This document shows positions 35,039 through 44,156 of a stretch of 64,000 nt of DNA, piece after piece. Under the pieces are notes generated by a model. The model was not told where the DNA came from, did not search any database, and saw nothing but the letters and a program-made list of their open reading frames with translations. Within the stretch, counting starts at the first letter, position 1. Every line of letters begins with the position of its first letter. Position numbers and translations under genes: made by a program. The stretch is from Autumnicola musiva. GTDB taxonomy: Bacteria; Bacteroidota; Bacteroidia; Flavobacteriales; Flavobacteriaceae. The stretch lies in NCBI RefSeq assembly GCF_031846585.1, contig NZ_JAVRHK010000003.1, positions 186,001-250,000 of the forward strand, in the 5' to 3' direction.

Positions 35039-35073
35039 TCTAACCTCTAATATCTCGTTTCTAAATTCTAAAA
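35039..35073. repeat. 7-bp tandem repeat (TCTAANN) x5
   Basis: Five consecutive heptads read TCTAACC, TCTAATA, TCTCGTT, TCTAAAT, TCTAAAA. The TAG stop of the RNA methyltransferase gene (35063-35061) is inside the array. It belongs to the same 7-bp style as the repeats at 61 kb and 50.7 kb. Confidence 0.6.
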
Positions 35074-35870
35074 TTTCTCTGCCTTTTTGCTTCAAAAATA
35101 AGGATTCCCGCGGCTACTGAAACATTCATGGAATCTATTTCCCCGCTCATGGGAATTATTATATTCTGAGTTGAATTTTTTAGCCATTCTTCACTTAAGC
35201 CCGTCGCTTCTGTGCCTACCACGATTGCTGTACTTTCAGTAAAATTTATTTCTGAATAAGTTTTAGAAGACTGCAAAGCGGCAGCATAAATATTGATGTT
35301 TTGTCGTTGAAGAAACGAAATAATTTCAGCAGTGCTGCCGGTGGCAACATTATTCGTGAAAACGCAGCCAACACTGGACCTTATAATGTTTGGGTTGAAT
35401 AAATCTGTTTTGGGATTGGCTATTAAAACAGCATCTACTTTTGCAGCGTCTGCAGTTCTTAACAAGGCACCAATATTACCGGGCTTTTCCGGGGCTTCAG
35501 CCACCAAAATCAATGGTTTTTCTGAAGAAAATTTTAAATCGTCCAAAGGAGTGTTTTTGGATTTGAAAACAGCAATAATTCCTTCAGTGCTGCTGCGGTA
35601 GGCTATTTTTTTATAAACTTCAGAAGAAATCTCAACTATATCTGGCTGAAAACCGGCATTTTCAGTTAAAGATGAAATTTCTTCCGCAGGAAATAATTCG
35701 GCGCAAAAATAAAGTTCCTGTATTGAAAAACCTCCTTTAATGGCCAAGCCAGTTTCCCTGATTCCTTCAACTACAAAAACACCTTCTTTTTTCCTGTTCC
35801 GGGATTTTTCCTGTAATTGAAGCAGGCGCTTAATGGCAACATTTTGAGGACTGGAAATTTGCTTGTGCAT
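35061..35870 (-). CDS. TrmH/SpoU family RNA methyltransferase
   Basis: The 269-residue SPOUT methyltransferase has the three knot motifs: motif 1 EKPGNIGALLRTADA, motif 2 near VVGTEATGLSEEW and motif 3 IPMSGEIDSMNVSVAAGI. An N-terminal substrate-binding domain of about 90 residues (L30e-like) precedes them. It methylates 2'-O of rRNA or tRNA; the exact target is unknown. The last codons run into a heptad repeat. A TATTTTTA element lies close upstream of its ATG. Confidence 0.92.
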   Translation of the reverse strand: MHKQISSPQNVAIKRLLQLQEKSRNRKKEGVFVVEGIRETGLAIKGGFSIQELYFCAELFPAEEISSLTENAGFQPDIVEISSEVYKKIAYRSSTEGIIAVFKSKNTPLDDLKFSSEKPLILVAEAPEKPGNIGALLRTADAAKVDAVLIANPKTDLFNPNIIRSSVGCVFTNNVATGSTAEIISFLQRQNINIYAAALQSSKTYSEINFTESTAIVVGTEATGLSEEWLKNSTQNIIIPMSGEIDSMNVSVAAGILIFEAKRQRNFRI

Positions 35871-35896
35871 GGCGTAAAAATAAGCAGATAATCCTT

Positions 35897-35930
35897 TAAA
35901 AAAAGAAAGCCTCCAAAAATTTCGAAGGCC
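35897..35930 (-). terminator. Terminator after the amidohydrolase operon
   Basis: On the minus strand GCCTTC and GGAGGC pair around a GAAATTTTT-type loop, followed by a T-rich tail (TTTCTTTTTTT). Confidence 0.75.
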
Positions 35931-35952
35931 ACTCTTAAATTAACTAATTAAG

Positions 35953-37263
35953 TCATTTGCTTTGCCTTTCATATTTGTTCATATACCGTTTCCACAACTC
36001 TGTTTGGTGAGTTTCCAGGCTTACTTCCCGTCCCTGAATAAAGACATGGCTCAAAATATTGGTTCTCATATCCAGCGCATCACCTTCAGATATAAACAAT
36101 GTGGCGTCTTTTCCTTTTTCTAAAGTGCCTGCCATATCATCAATACCAAGAATTTTGGCATTGTTTATAGTTATTAATTTCAATGCTTCTTCCTTTTCCA
36201 AACCAAATGCGGCTACGGTACCGGCATAAAATGGCAGATTTCGGGTGCTCATTCTTTCCATACTCCCGCTGGTTTCCAGGCCAACAAGGAGGCCTTTATC
36301 CACAAGTAATTTTGCCAGTTTGTATGGCATATCATAATCATTATCTTCCTCTTCAGGGGTTCTATGTGGGCGGTTTACCAATACCGGAATTTTATTTTCT
36401 TTCAGCTTATCTGCAACGGCAAGTGCCTGATCACCGCCTACTACTACCAGTTCGTTCAGGTTATGGTCTTTTTTAAACTGAATTACATCTGTAATTTCTT
36501 TCTCGCCATCCACATGAATAAATACTTTTTTCTTTCCGTTAAAAACATTCTCCATGGCAGCATAGGGCAGGTTTTCAATATTCCTGTCGCCGTTAAGGTA
36601 TGCTTTGGCGGCCGCGAAAAAATCAGAAAGTTCAAGAACCTCATTTTTATATTCTTTGTTTTCTTTCATTCCGCGTGCTTCGCCTTCCCACCAGCGGCCT
36701 CTTCTAAAACTGTCCGGCCAATTAATGTGCAAACCATCATTTTCCTTCATAACGGCATCTTCCCAGTTCCAGGCATCAAACTGCACAATAGAAGAAGTCC
36801 CGGAAATCCTGCCGCCACGAGGGGTAATCTGCCCAATAAGAACACCGTTTGGGCGCATGCTTTCCACCACTTTGCTTTCGGTATTATAGGCAATTAAACT
36901 TCTAATATTAGGCAGCATACTGCCAATTTCATCCTCATCATCGGTAGCTTTTACAGCATCAATTTCAACCAGTCCAAGGGTGGAATTTGGAGCGATAAAG
37001 CCTGGATAAACATGTTTTCCTTTGGCGTCAATAATCCTTCCCGGGTACTGCATTTTTGTGCTTGTGGCGTCCATTACCTGGGTAAATTTACCATCCCTGA
37101 AGATAATAAGGCTGTTCTCTATCACTTCACCGTTGCCAATATGGGCAGTGGCGCCCACGATAGTCACCGGTTCAGTTTGAGCCGCCGCCGGGGTTTGCTG
37201 TGCACTCATATTTCCGCAGAAGGAAATAAGAGCAAATATGAATGTTATATTTAAAAATTTCAT
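35953..37263 (-). CDS. Amidohydrolase-family protein without metal ligands
   Basis: The 436-residue secreted protein (signal peptide ...FCGNMSAQ) has the amidohydrolase layout: N-terminal beta-sandwich, barrel and C-terminal composite domain (GTLEKGKDATLFI). The HxH that should follow GKHVYPGFI is replaced by APNSTLG, and the late barrel Asp is not found (LETSGSM). It is therefore probably non-catalytic. It starts 10 bp after the 991-residue homologue, so the two are co-expressed and may form a complex. Start ATG 37263 is preferred to TTG 37269. Confidence 0.78.
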   Translation of the reverse strand: MKFLNITFIFALISFCGNMSAQQTPAAAQTEPVTIVGATAHIGNGEVIENSLIIFRDGKFTQVMDATSTKMQYPGRIIDAKGKHVYPGFIAPNSTLGLVEIDAVKATDDEDEIGSMLPNIRSLIAYNTESKVVESMRPNGVLIGQITPRGGRISGTSSIVQFDAWNWEDAVMKENDGLHINWPDSFRRGRWWEGEARGMKENKEYKNEVLELSDFFAAAKAYLNGDRNIENLPYAAMENVFNGKKKVFIHVDGEKEITDVIQFKKDHNLNELVVVGGDQALAVADKLKENKIPVLVNRPHRTPEEEDNDYDMPYKLAKLLVDKGLLVGLETSGSMERMSTRNLPFYAGTVAAFGLEKEEALKLITINNAKILGIDDMAGTLEKGKDATLFISEGDALDMRTNILSHVFIQGREVSLETHQTELWKRYMNKYERQSK

Positions 37264-37273
37264 TTTCAATTAT

Positions 37274-40249
37274 TTAATGGATTTCTTCCAGCGTATTACA
37301 ATGAATATGCGTTTCTTCTTTTTTAGTAACCGGCTGCGTTATCACTCCTTCATTTTTGGCTTCCAGCATTTGACCGATAAGTTCATTTCTTTGCTGCTCT
37401 ATCTGCTTCCTCATTTGTTTATCACGCTCAATGTCAAAATACACCACGCCTTCAATCATGGTTTTTTCAGGTTTGGCATAAATGGAAAGCGGGTGGTTGT
37501 TCCAAAGTACTAAATCGGCATCTTTTCCGGCTTTAATACTTCCCACGCGGTCATCAATATGAAGCAGTTTTGCAGGATTCAATGTCACGAATTTCCAGGC
37601 TTCCTCTTCAGAAAGACCTCCGTATTTTACACTTTTCGCCGCTTCCTGATTTAACCTGCGGCTCATTTCGGCATCGTCACTGTTAATGGCCACGGTAATG
37701 CCCTGGCTGTGCATTATGGCTGCGTTGTAGGGAATGGCATCGTTTACTTCGTATTTGTAAGCCCACCAGTCAGAGAAGGTAGAGCCGCCAACGCCGTGCT
37801 CCTTCATCTTGTCGGCTACTTTATAACCTTCAAGAATATGGGTAAAGGTATTGATGTTAAAACCGAAGTTTTCGGCCACTTTCATCAGCATATTAATTTC
37901 ACTCTGAATATAAGAGTGGGAGGTGACAAAACGTTCGCCATTAAGAATTTCAACCAAAGTTTCCATTTCAATATCTTTCCTGAAATCATCCCCGCCATTG
38001 GCTTTAGCTTCTTCATAAGCTTTAGCACGGCTAAAATAATCTGTAAAAACCTGTTCCACGCCCATCCTGGTTTGCGGAAAACGAACATTGCTGCCCCAGT
38101 TGGATTGCTTTACATTTTCCCCAAGGGCGAATTTTATAAATTTCGGAGAATTATTATAGATCATATCTTCAGCATCTTCTCCCCACTTTAATTTAACAAT
38201 TGCAGAGCGCCCACCAATTGGGTTAGCTGAACCATGAAGTATTTGCATAGAAGTTACGCCACCGGCAAGGTCGTAATAAATCCCAATATCGGTAGGGTCT
38301 ACCACATCTTCCATACTTACTTCGGCAGAAGAATTCTGGCCGGATTCGTTGATAGCCGAGGAGGCAAGGTGGGAGTGTTCATCTACAATCCCTGCAGTTA
38401 GATGTTTTCCCGTAGCATCTATTACTTTCGCGCGGCCGACATTAAGGTCTTTGCCAATTTTGGCAATTTTCCCGTCCTTCACCAGTACATCGGTATTTTG
38501 TAGAGTGCCTTCAGCTTCGCCCGTCCAAACTGTTGCGTTTCTAAAAAGCACGTCCTGTCGTTTGGGCAATTCTGAAAACCCGTAAGCTTTATTCGGAAAA
38601 GAGACCGGCAAAACCTCCGGATGATTTTTATCTTCTTTTTTGTCTTCTTCGGAATTTTTTTCTGCGGAAGATTTTTCGGCTGTAAAAGAAGTTTCCTTAC
38701 CATCAGGAAGAATAGCTTTACCGGAAATTGTATTTGTTTCCGAAGGAATATTTGCCACCAGCCTGATAAATTCTGTTTTGGTAGTATCGGGTGATGATAG
38801 CAGCAAATTCATCCAGTTATCTTCAAAGCTGAGTTTTGAACCTATTTTGGTGTCACCTAGTTTTACTTCTGCTTTTGGCTCTGTCGGTTCTCCTGTAATA
38901 TTTAGGGTATAGGAGTTACCATTTAGTTTCAGATCATATTTTCCGGTGATAGGGGTGGTACCCATATCTTCAATTATAGCCCTTTTTCCCTGCACCCAGT
39001 TTTCATAAAGACTGCTTTCTTTATCAAAATAATCTCCCGAGGTAATGATGAAATTTGCCCAGGCACCTTCTTTAATTTCACCTAATTTTCCTTCTTGCCC
39101 AATTACTTTTGCCGGAACGGTGGTTAACGCGGCAAGGGCATCTTCTTTCTTCAGGCCGTATTCTATAGCCTTCAAAAGGTTTTTATGAAAATCTTTTTCA
39201 GCATCAAGCCCGTGTGTGGTTAGTGTGAAAGGTACTTTTTTCTCCGCCAGCATTTTAAGGTTTGCCGGCGCCTGGTTCCAGTGCTTCATATCTTCAAGGC
39301 TTACGTGTTCTGCCATAAAAGGATTTTCAACATCGTAAGCATCAGGGAAATTAAGCGGAACAATATAAGTGGCGCCGCTGCTTTTCACTTTATCAAGGCG
39401 CTCAAATTCATTTCCGCTGCCAAGGATTACGTACTGGATCCCGAATTCATCCCCAATTTTATCCGCCCGGAACTCATCAAGCAGGTTATCGGTAGCGAAA
39501 ATCTGCACCAGGTTTTTATTGTTGTTAAGGGCTTCCAGTGCCAAATCTGTATTATCGGCATTTCCACCGGCGTACCAGTCGGCATCTAAATAAACCTGTC
39601 TTAAAAGCGCCATGGCACCCATAATGGAAGTGGGATAGGACTGGCGGGATTGGACGCTCTTTTCAAAAGACAAATATTGTGCGGAGTACTCCTTAATAAT
39701 ACGGTCACCTTCAGTACCTTCAGGATTTAAGGTAGCTAAAGTTCCTGTTCCGCGGATAATTCCATCAGGAACATGTGTGTTTACCACTCCAAAACCTGCT
39801 TTATGAAGTTTAGACGCTTCTTCCTGATTATATTTGAATTCTGCAACGGCATCGGTTTCTGCACGAATATGGTCGTTCCAGTAATAACCTTCGCGGCCGG
39901 CATCATATTGCGGCTGGTCGCTGCTACTTTCGGCCCTTTCTGGCTTTGGGATTCCGAAGTCGCTGTAAAGATCAATAAATGAAGGGTAAACTTCTTTGCC
40001 TTTAAGATCTATCAACACACTATTTGCGGGCACCGAAATATTTTTACCAACGGCAGTTATTTTTCCATTCTGAATGGCAAACATGCCGTTTTGAATAACT
40101 GAAGCAGGGTTTACGTGGATTTTTGCATTTTTGAATACAGTATAATTTGTATTCCGGGATTTGACCCCGTCGTTCTTTGGGAAGTATTCCTGAGCCTGCA
40201 GTTGTGTTGCTGCAAGGAAAAGGAAACACGCCAATAGTTTTAATTTCAT
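37274..40249 (-). CDS. Secreted double amidohydrolase (inactive N-half, active C-half)
   Basis: The 991-residue protein has a signal peptide (...TQLQAQ) and two amidohydrolase units. In the N-terminal unit (about 35-440) the metal HxH is replaced by LYSD (residues 94-97). After a linker rich in K, E and S (about 540-560), the C-terminal unit (about 575-960) has H625-S-H627, a KFALGENVKQ lysine, SHSYIQ, THILEG and SDD near 858, a complete binuclear set. A periplasmic hydrolase of peptides or amides is inferred. It forms an operon with the degenerate paralogue. Confidence 0.82.
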   Translation of the reverse strand: MKLKLLACFLFLAATQLQAQEYFPKNDGVKSRNTNYTVFKNAKIHVNPASVIQNGMFAIQNGKITAVGKNISVPANSVLIDLKGKEVYPSFIDLYSDFGIPKPERAESSSDQPQYDAGREGYYWNDHIRAETDAVAEFKYNQEEASKLHKAGFGVVNTHVPDGIIRGTGTLATLNPEGTEGDRIIKEYSAQYLSFEKSVQSRQSYPTSIMGAMALLRQVYLDADWYAGGNADNTDLALEALNNNKNLVQIFATDNLLDEFRADKIGDEFGIQYVILGSGNEFERLDKVKSSGATYIVPLNFPDAYDVENPFMAEHVSLEDMKHWNQAPANLKMLAEKKVPFTLTTHGLDAEKDFHKNLLKAIEYGLKKEDALAALTTVPAKVIGQEGKLGEIKEGAWANFIITSGDYFDKESSLYENWVQGKRAIIEDMGTTPITGKYDLKLNGNSYTLNITGEPTEPKAEVKLGDTKIGSKLSFEDNWMNLLLSSPDTTKTEFIRLVANIPSETNTISGKAILPDGKETSFTAEKSSAEKNSEEDKKEDKNHPEVLPVSFPNKAYGFSELPKRQDVLFRNATVWTGEAEGTLQNTDVLVKDGKIAKIGKDLNVGRAKVIDATGKHLTAGIVDEHSHLASSAINESGQNSSAEVSMEDVVDPTDIGIYYDLAGGVTSMQILHGSANPIGGRSAIVKLKWGEDAEDMIYNNSPKFIKFALGENVKQSNWGSNVRFPQTRMGVEQVFTDYFSRAKAYEEAKANGGDDFRKDIEMETLVEILNGERFVTSHSYIQSEINMLMKVAENFGFNINTFTHILEGYKVADKMKEHGVGGSTFSDWWAYKYEVNDAIPYNAAIMHSQGITVAINSDDAEMSRRLNQEAAKSVKYGGLSEEEAWKFVTLNPAKLLHIDDRVGSIKAGKDADLVLWNNHPLSIYAKPEKTMIEGVVYFDIERDKQMRKQIEQQRNELIGQMLEAKNEGVITQPVTKKEETHIHCNTLEEIH

Positions 40250-40317
40250 AAAAGCCGTGGTTTGTTTAAAATTGAATTTAAGAAGCGTTCAATTTAGCAA
40301 AATTTTAATAAATGCTG

Positions 40318-41397
40318 CTACAGCTGAAACCGGCTTTCGGGATCTTCAAAATAATTCACCAGCAGTGCCACAACATAACTATAACTTTTCATCCCTTCTG
40401 CCTGGTTATTGGCGATGAGATAGCGGTTATAGATTACCTGGAACATCGGCTCAAAAGGATTTTGATGGTCTATCCAGAATTCCTGTACTTCCCTGTAATT
40501 GGCAAGAATTCCGGGATGTATGGTTTCCATAATCTTTTCGGCTTTGTCTTTGTCCCTGCGGTACAATTCATTCAGGCAATAGCTAAGGGCAAAAGTAAAG
40601 CCGGAATACTTAAAGTAAGGATCGGGATGGTTCATCGTGGCAAGACAGGCGATAAAATTGGCTTCATTTTCTTTGGCAAACCCCAGCTGATGCCCAATTT
40701 CATGACTTGCCGTAGTCGGGATTTTATACGGAACAATAATAGTGTTTACCTGGGCTTCATTGGTTAGCGGATTAAGATAACCATTAAAGCCCATATAGGA
40801 AAGCGGAATACTATACAGGGAACGTTTCAGGCTCTCCCCTTCATAGATAAGTTCGGGAAACTCATTGCTGATGTTCGTATAGCCTTCAATAGTAATGTTG
40901 AAAAGTTCATTTTTATCATATGGCATATCAATTTTCACCGAATCATTTTCAGCAAGTTCAGAATGAATTGAATTTGATCTGGAAATAAGGCTTTCGGTAA
41001 GCTTTATTAACTCCTCGGTAGAATATTCATTTTCTATGCCCAGCGACTGGTGCAAAGGCAGCCGGTAATAATTGTATCCCCAGAAAATATTGAAACAGGC
41101 GTAAATAATAGATAATGTGGCTAACGCCTCTAAAAGCCATTTCTTCGGATTTTTAAAGCGTTGCCTGATTCTAATTATCAACCATCTTATCAATAAAATT
41201 ATCAGAAAGGCATAGAGAAAATCGCCTAGCGAAAATGGTAAAATTCCGAGGCTCATTCTCATAATCCGGGAAATTTCAGGATAGAGGATTTTGCTGTACC
41301 AGGTTTCTACGAACCGGGGGTAATTTGCTATAATTTTTATAAATATGATCTGCAGTGGCAGAAGTAACGCCAGGATAATTAAGGATTTTCTCTTCAC
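40318..41397 (-). CDS. DUF3810 membrane protein with HEIGH motif
   Basis: The protein of about 359 residues has two or three N-terminal membrane helices (residues about 5-25, 55-80, 95-120) followed by a domain holding HEIGH in TTASHEIGHQLGF, a zinc-metallopeptidase motif, with a later NEANFIACLA helix offering a third ligand. It matches DUF3810, common in Bacteroidota and of unknown role. Start is uncertain: GTG 41397 gives MKRKSLII, while TTG 41412 adds five residues. Confidence 0.8.
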   Translation of the reverse strand: MKRKSLIILALLLPLQIIFIKIIANYPRFVETWYSKILYPEISRIMRMSLGILPFSLGDFLYAFLIILLIRWLIIRIRQRFKNPKKWLLEALATLSIIYACFNIFWGYNYYRLPLHQSLGIENEYSTEELIKLTESLISRSNSIHSELAENDSVKIDMPYDKNELFNITIEGYTNISNEFPELIYEGESLKRSLYSIPLSYMGFNGYLNPLTNEAQVNTIIVPYKIPTTASHEIGHQLGFAKENEANFIACLATMNHPDPYFKYSGFTFALSYCLNELYRRDKDKAEKIMETIHPGILANYREVQEFWIDHQNPFEPMFQVIYNRYLIANNQAEGMKSYSYVVALLVNYFEDPESRFQL

Positions 41398-41454
41398 AAG
41401 CCTAAAATACAATTAAATATTCGCTTCAAATTTTCGAACTTAGTCAATTACCAA

Positions 41455-41462
41455 TACATTTG
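41455..41462 (+). promoter_or_regulatory. -7 element of pepD
   Basis: TACATTTG matches TAnnTTTG and lies 23 bp before ATG 41486. The G of the element is also the first base of a GTG that could start a longer frame, so it argues for ATG 41486. Confidence 0.55.
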
Positions 41463-41485
41463 TGAATATACCAAAATATAAGACA

Positions 41486-42946
41486 ATGAATGAAGAAATA
41501 AGAGCGCTGGAGCCTAAAGAATTATGGAATAATTTCGCCGATTTAAATGAAGTTCCCAGAGCCTCGAAAAAAGAGGAACGGGTTATTGAATTTATGAAAA
41601 ATTTCGGCAATAAACTTGATCTTGAAACTTTGGTAGATGATACCGGAAATGTGGTGATAAGGAAACCAGCCACTGCCGGAATGGAGGACAGGAAGCCTGT
41701 AGTGATGCAGTCTCACCTCGATATGGTACATCAGAAAAATAACGACACAAAATTTGATTTTGAGACCCGGGGAATAGAAATGTACGTAGATGAAGACTGG
41801 GTGCGGGCAAAAGGTACCACTTTGGGTGCCGATAATGGGCTTGGAGTGGCCACGATCATGGCCATTCTTGAAAGTAAGGAAATTGAACACCCCGCTTTAG
41901 AGGCGCTTTTTACAGTAGATGAAGAAACGGGAATGACCGGAGCCAAAGGACTGGATCCTAACATTCTAAAGGGTGATATTTTGCTTAATCTTGATACTGA
42001 AGAAGATGATGAAATAGGAATAGGATGTGCCGGGGGAGTGGATATTACTGCCATTCGCGAATATGAAGAAGAGCATACTCCCGAGAATTCCATTGGCTAT
42101 CTCATTAAAGTAACAGGATTAAAAGGCGGGCATTCTGGAATGGATATTATCAAAGGCCTTGGGAATGCCAATAAATTGCTCACCCGTGTTTTATACGATT
42201 CTTACAGGGACTACGGCCTTAGACTTTCCAGGTTTAACGGGGGCGGATTACGCAATGCTATTCCGCGGGAAAGTGAAGCACTGGCGGTAGTTGACAAAGC
42301 AGATATGGAAACTTTCCTTACTGAAAATATGATCCATATAGATGAGATAAAAGCTGAATATAAGAATATTGAGCCTAATCTTGATATTAGTATTTCTGAA
42401 GCCGATGTACCGGAAAACGTTATGAAGGTGGAAGACCAGCAGGATTTCTTAAAGGCAGTTTCCGCTGCGCATAACGGCGTTTACAGAATGAGTCCAGATA
42501 TTGATGGCCTTGTGGAAACTTCTAATAATATTGCCAATATTGTAGCCAATGACGGAAGAATAGAAATTAACTGTCTTACCCGTTCTTCAGTTGAATCTTC
42601 CCGGGAAGATTTGGCCAATAATCTTGAGGCAGCTTTTGAGCTTGCCGGCTTTAAAGTTAAATTTTCCGGGGAATATCCCGGCTGGAAACCAAATCGTGAT
42701 TCTGCTATTCTGAAGGTTGTAGATGAAATCTACCAAAAGTTGAATAATGAAAAGGCTGATGTTGCTGCCTGCCATGCGGGGCTGGAATGTGGAATTATTG
42801 GTAGCCATTATCCTGAAATGGATATGATTTCCTTTGGGCCCACCATAAGGGGTGCACATTCTCCCGATGAAAGAGCGAGTATTTCTTCAGCAAAAAAATA
42901 CTGGAAGTTTGTTCAGGAAATCCTTAAGAATATTCCGAAGAAATAA
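41486..42946 (+). CDS. pepD: Aminoacyl-histidine dipeptidase (M20 peptidase)
   Basis: The 486-residue cytosolic zinc dipeptidase cleaves Xaa-His and related dipeptides. Metal and catalytic motifs are present: MQSHLDMVHQ, LGADNGLGVA, DEETGMTGA and NLDTEEDDEIGIGCAGG, with a late SFGPTIRGAHSPDE metal ligand. The M20 lid domain lies between. The frame opens with GTG 41462, but a promoter element covers that codon, so the start is placed at ATG 41486. A terminator shared with the PPIase gene follows. Confidence 0.94.
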   Translation: MNEEIRALEPKELWNNFADLNEVPRASKKEERVIEFMKNFGNKLDLETLVDDTGNVVIRKPATAGMEDRKPVVMQSHLDMVHQKNNDTKFDFETRGIEMYVDEDWVRAKGTTLGADNGLGVATIMAILESKEIEHPALEALFTVDEETGMTGAKGLDPNILKGDILLNLDTEEDDEIGIGCAGGVDITAIREYEEEHTPENSIGYLIKVTGLKGGHSGMDIIKGLGNANKLLTRVLYDSYRDYGLRLSRFNGGGLRNAIPRESEALAVVDKADMETFLTENMIHIDEIKAEYKNIEPNLDISISEADVPENVMKVEDQQDFLKAVSAAHNGVYRMSPDIDGLVETSNNIANIVANDGRIEINCLTRSSVESSREDLANNLEAAFELAGFKVKFSGEYPGWKPNRDSAILKVVDEIYQKLNNEKADVAACHAGLECGIIGSHYPEMDMISFGPTIRGAHSPDERASISSAKKYWKFVQEILKNIPKK

Positions 42947-42980
42947 TTCACCGGAGATTTTAATTCAGAATTAAAAAAGA

Positions 42981-43006
42981 AAAAGCCCGCAGTCGCGGGC
43001 TTTCTT
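42981..43006. terminator. Bidirectional terminator (pepD / PPIase)
   Basis: The GC-rich stem AAAGCCCGC / GCGGGCTTT with an AGTC loop sits between the convergent pepD and PPIase genes, with A- and T-rich flanks. Confidence 0.85.
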
Positions 43007-43025
43007 AGTTTGATATACTTCAGGC

Positions 43026-44153
43026 TTATTGTTGTTGCTCCTGAATATCAGTTAGTTTTATACGAAATACAAGATCGGTATTTGGAGGAATCGGGCCTCT
43101 GCCGCGTTCTCCGTAAGCCAAATGACTTGGAATAAATACCACTGCTTCGTCTCCAACCTGCATTTCTTCCAGCGCCTGATTAAATCCGGGGATCATAGGA
43201 GCATCAGGACCATAGGGAATATACATTGGGGCATATCCGTTTTGGGCAGCACGCTGCTCATTAAAAACTCCTGTTTCCCTGGCAACTTCTTCTACATTGG
43301 TATCAAAAATGCCACCATCAGCGTAATAACCTTCATATAAGACACCAACTTTCTGACCGTTTTCAGGTTTTGGGCCTTCTCCTTTTTCTTCAAAGAACAT
43401 TTTTATTCCGCTGTCAAGGGAATCAGCTTTTTGCTCAATTTCCTGCAGTTGTTGTGCAGTTTCTGCTTTGGCTTCCTCCATTCTTCTACTAGCTTCCTCT
43501 TCTTCAGCTTTAATATTCGCCAGTTCAGTCTCAAAAGTTTCCGGTGCATCAAAATTTTTGGCTCCGCTTCCTTTTCTAACAATATTAACGGTATTAATAG
43601 TAATATCTTCAACAGGCTTGTCCCGCTGGCCGGTTTCAACTTTTCCAATAGCATCTACCACGTCAAGGCCTTTTACCACTTTTCCAAAGACTGTATGCCG
43701 GTCATTAAGGTTAGGAGTAGGGGCAAGAGTGATAAAAAACTGGCTTCCGTTGGTGCCGGGACCTGCATTGGCCATAGAAAGAATTCCTTTGGTATCATGG
43801 CGAAGGCTGTCATTAAACTCATCCGGAAAACGGTAGCCGGGACCGCCGGAACCTGTTCCTGTTGGATCACCACCCTGGATCACAAAACCATCTATCACAC
43901 GATGGAAAATAATCCCATCATAAAAAGGTTTTCCCTGGTAAGTACTGTCTACCATCGGATTGGAACCTTCAGCCAAAGAGACAAAACTTGCCACTGTTAC
44001 AGGCGTTTGCTCATAATAAAGTTCAGCTACAATAGGTCCTTTAGACGTTTTAAATTCTGCGTAAAGCCCGTCTTCAAGATCGGGATATTCTTCGTTACAG
44101 GCGATAAAGGAAAGTGCTATCGCGAATAAAAATAAGATACTCGTTTTTTTCAT
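43026..44153 (-). CDS. Dual-family peptidylprolyl isomerase lipoprotein (cyclophilin + FKBP)
   Basis: The 375-residue protein has a lipoprotein leader (LSFIAC). Residues about 28-190 are a cyclophilin (FHRVIDGFVIQGGDPTG, NGSQFFITL, HTVFGKVV). After a charged coiled coil (about 205-250) comes an FKBP domain, about 255-372 (VGVLYEGYYADGGIFDTN, IPGFNQALEEMQVGDEAVVFIPSHLAYG). Both PPIase families are thus joined in one chain that is likely periplasmic. It begins 3 bp after gldI, so both fold proteins are made together. Confidence 0.92.
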   Translation of the reverse strand: MKKTSILFLFAIALSFIACNEEYPDLEDGLYAEFKTSKGPIVAELYYEQTPVTVASFVSLAEGSNPMVDSTYQGKPFYDGIIFHRVIDGFVIQGGDPTGTGSGGPGYRFPDEFNDSLRHDTKGILSMANAGPGTNGSQFFITLAPTPNLNDRHTVFGKVVKGLDVVDAIGKVETGQRDKPVEDITINTVNIVRKGSGAKNFDAPETFETELANIKAEEEEASRRMEEAKAETAQQLQEIEQKADSLDSGIKMFFEEKGEGPKPENGQKVGVLYEGYYADGGIFDTNVEEVARETGVFNEQRAAQNGYAPMYIPYGPDAPMIPGFNQALEEMQVGDEAVVFIPSHLAYGERGRGPIPPNTDLVFRIKLTDIQEQQQ

Positions 44154-44156
44154 TTT

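Noticed and set aside
34814..35060. Search for a small gene or RNA in the gap before the M48 gene
   Set aside because: No frame with coding character and no stable fold or promoter pair was seen; only degenerate repeat-like sequence.
43431..44129. Long plus-strand frame opposite the PPIase gene
   Set aside because: It is antisense to a well-supported cyclophilin-FKBP gene and has no protein-like features.
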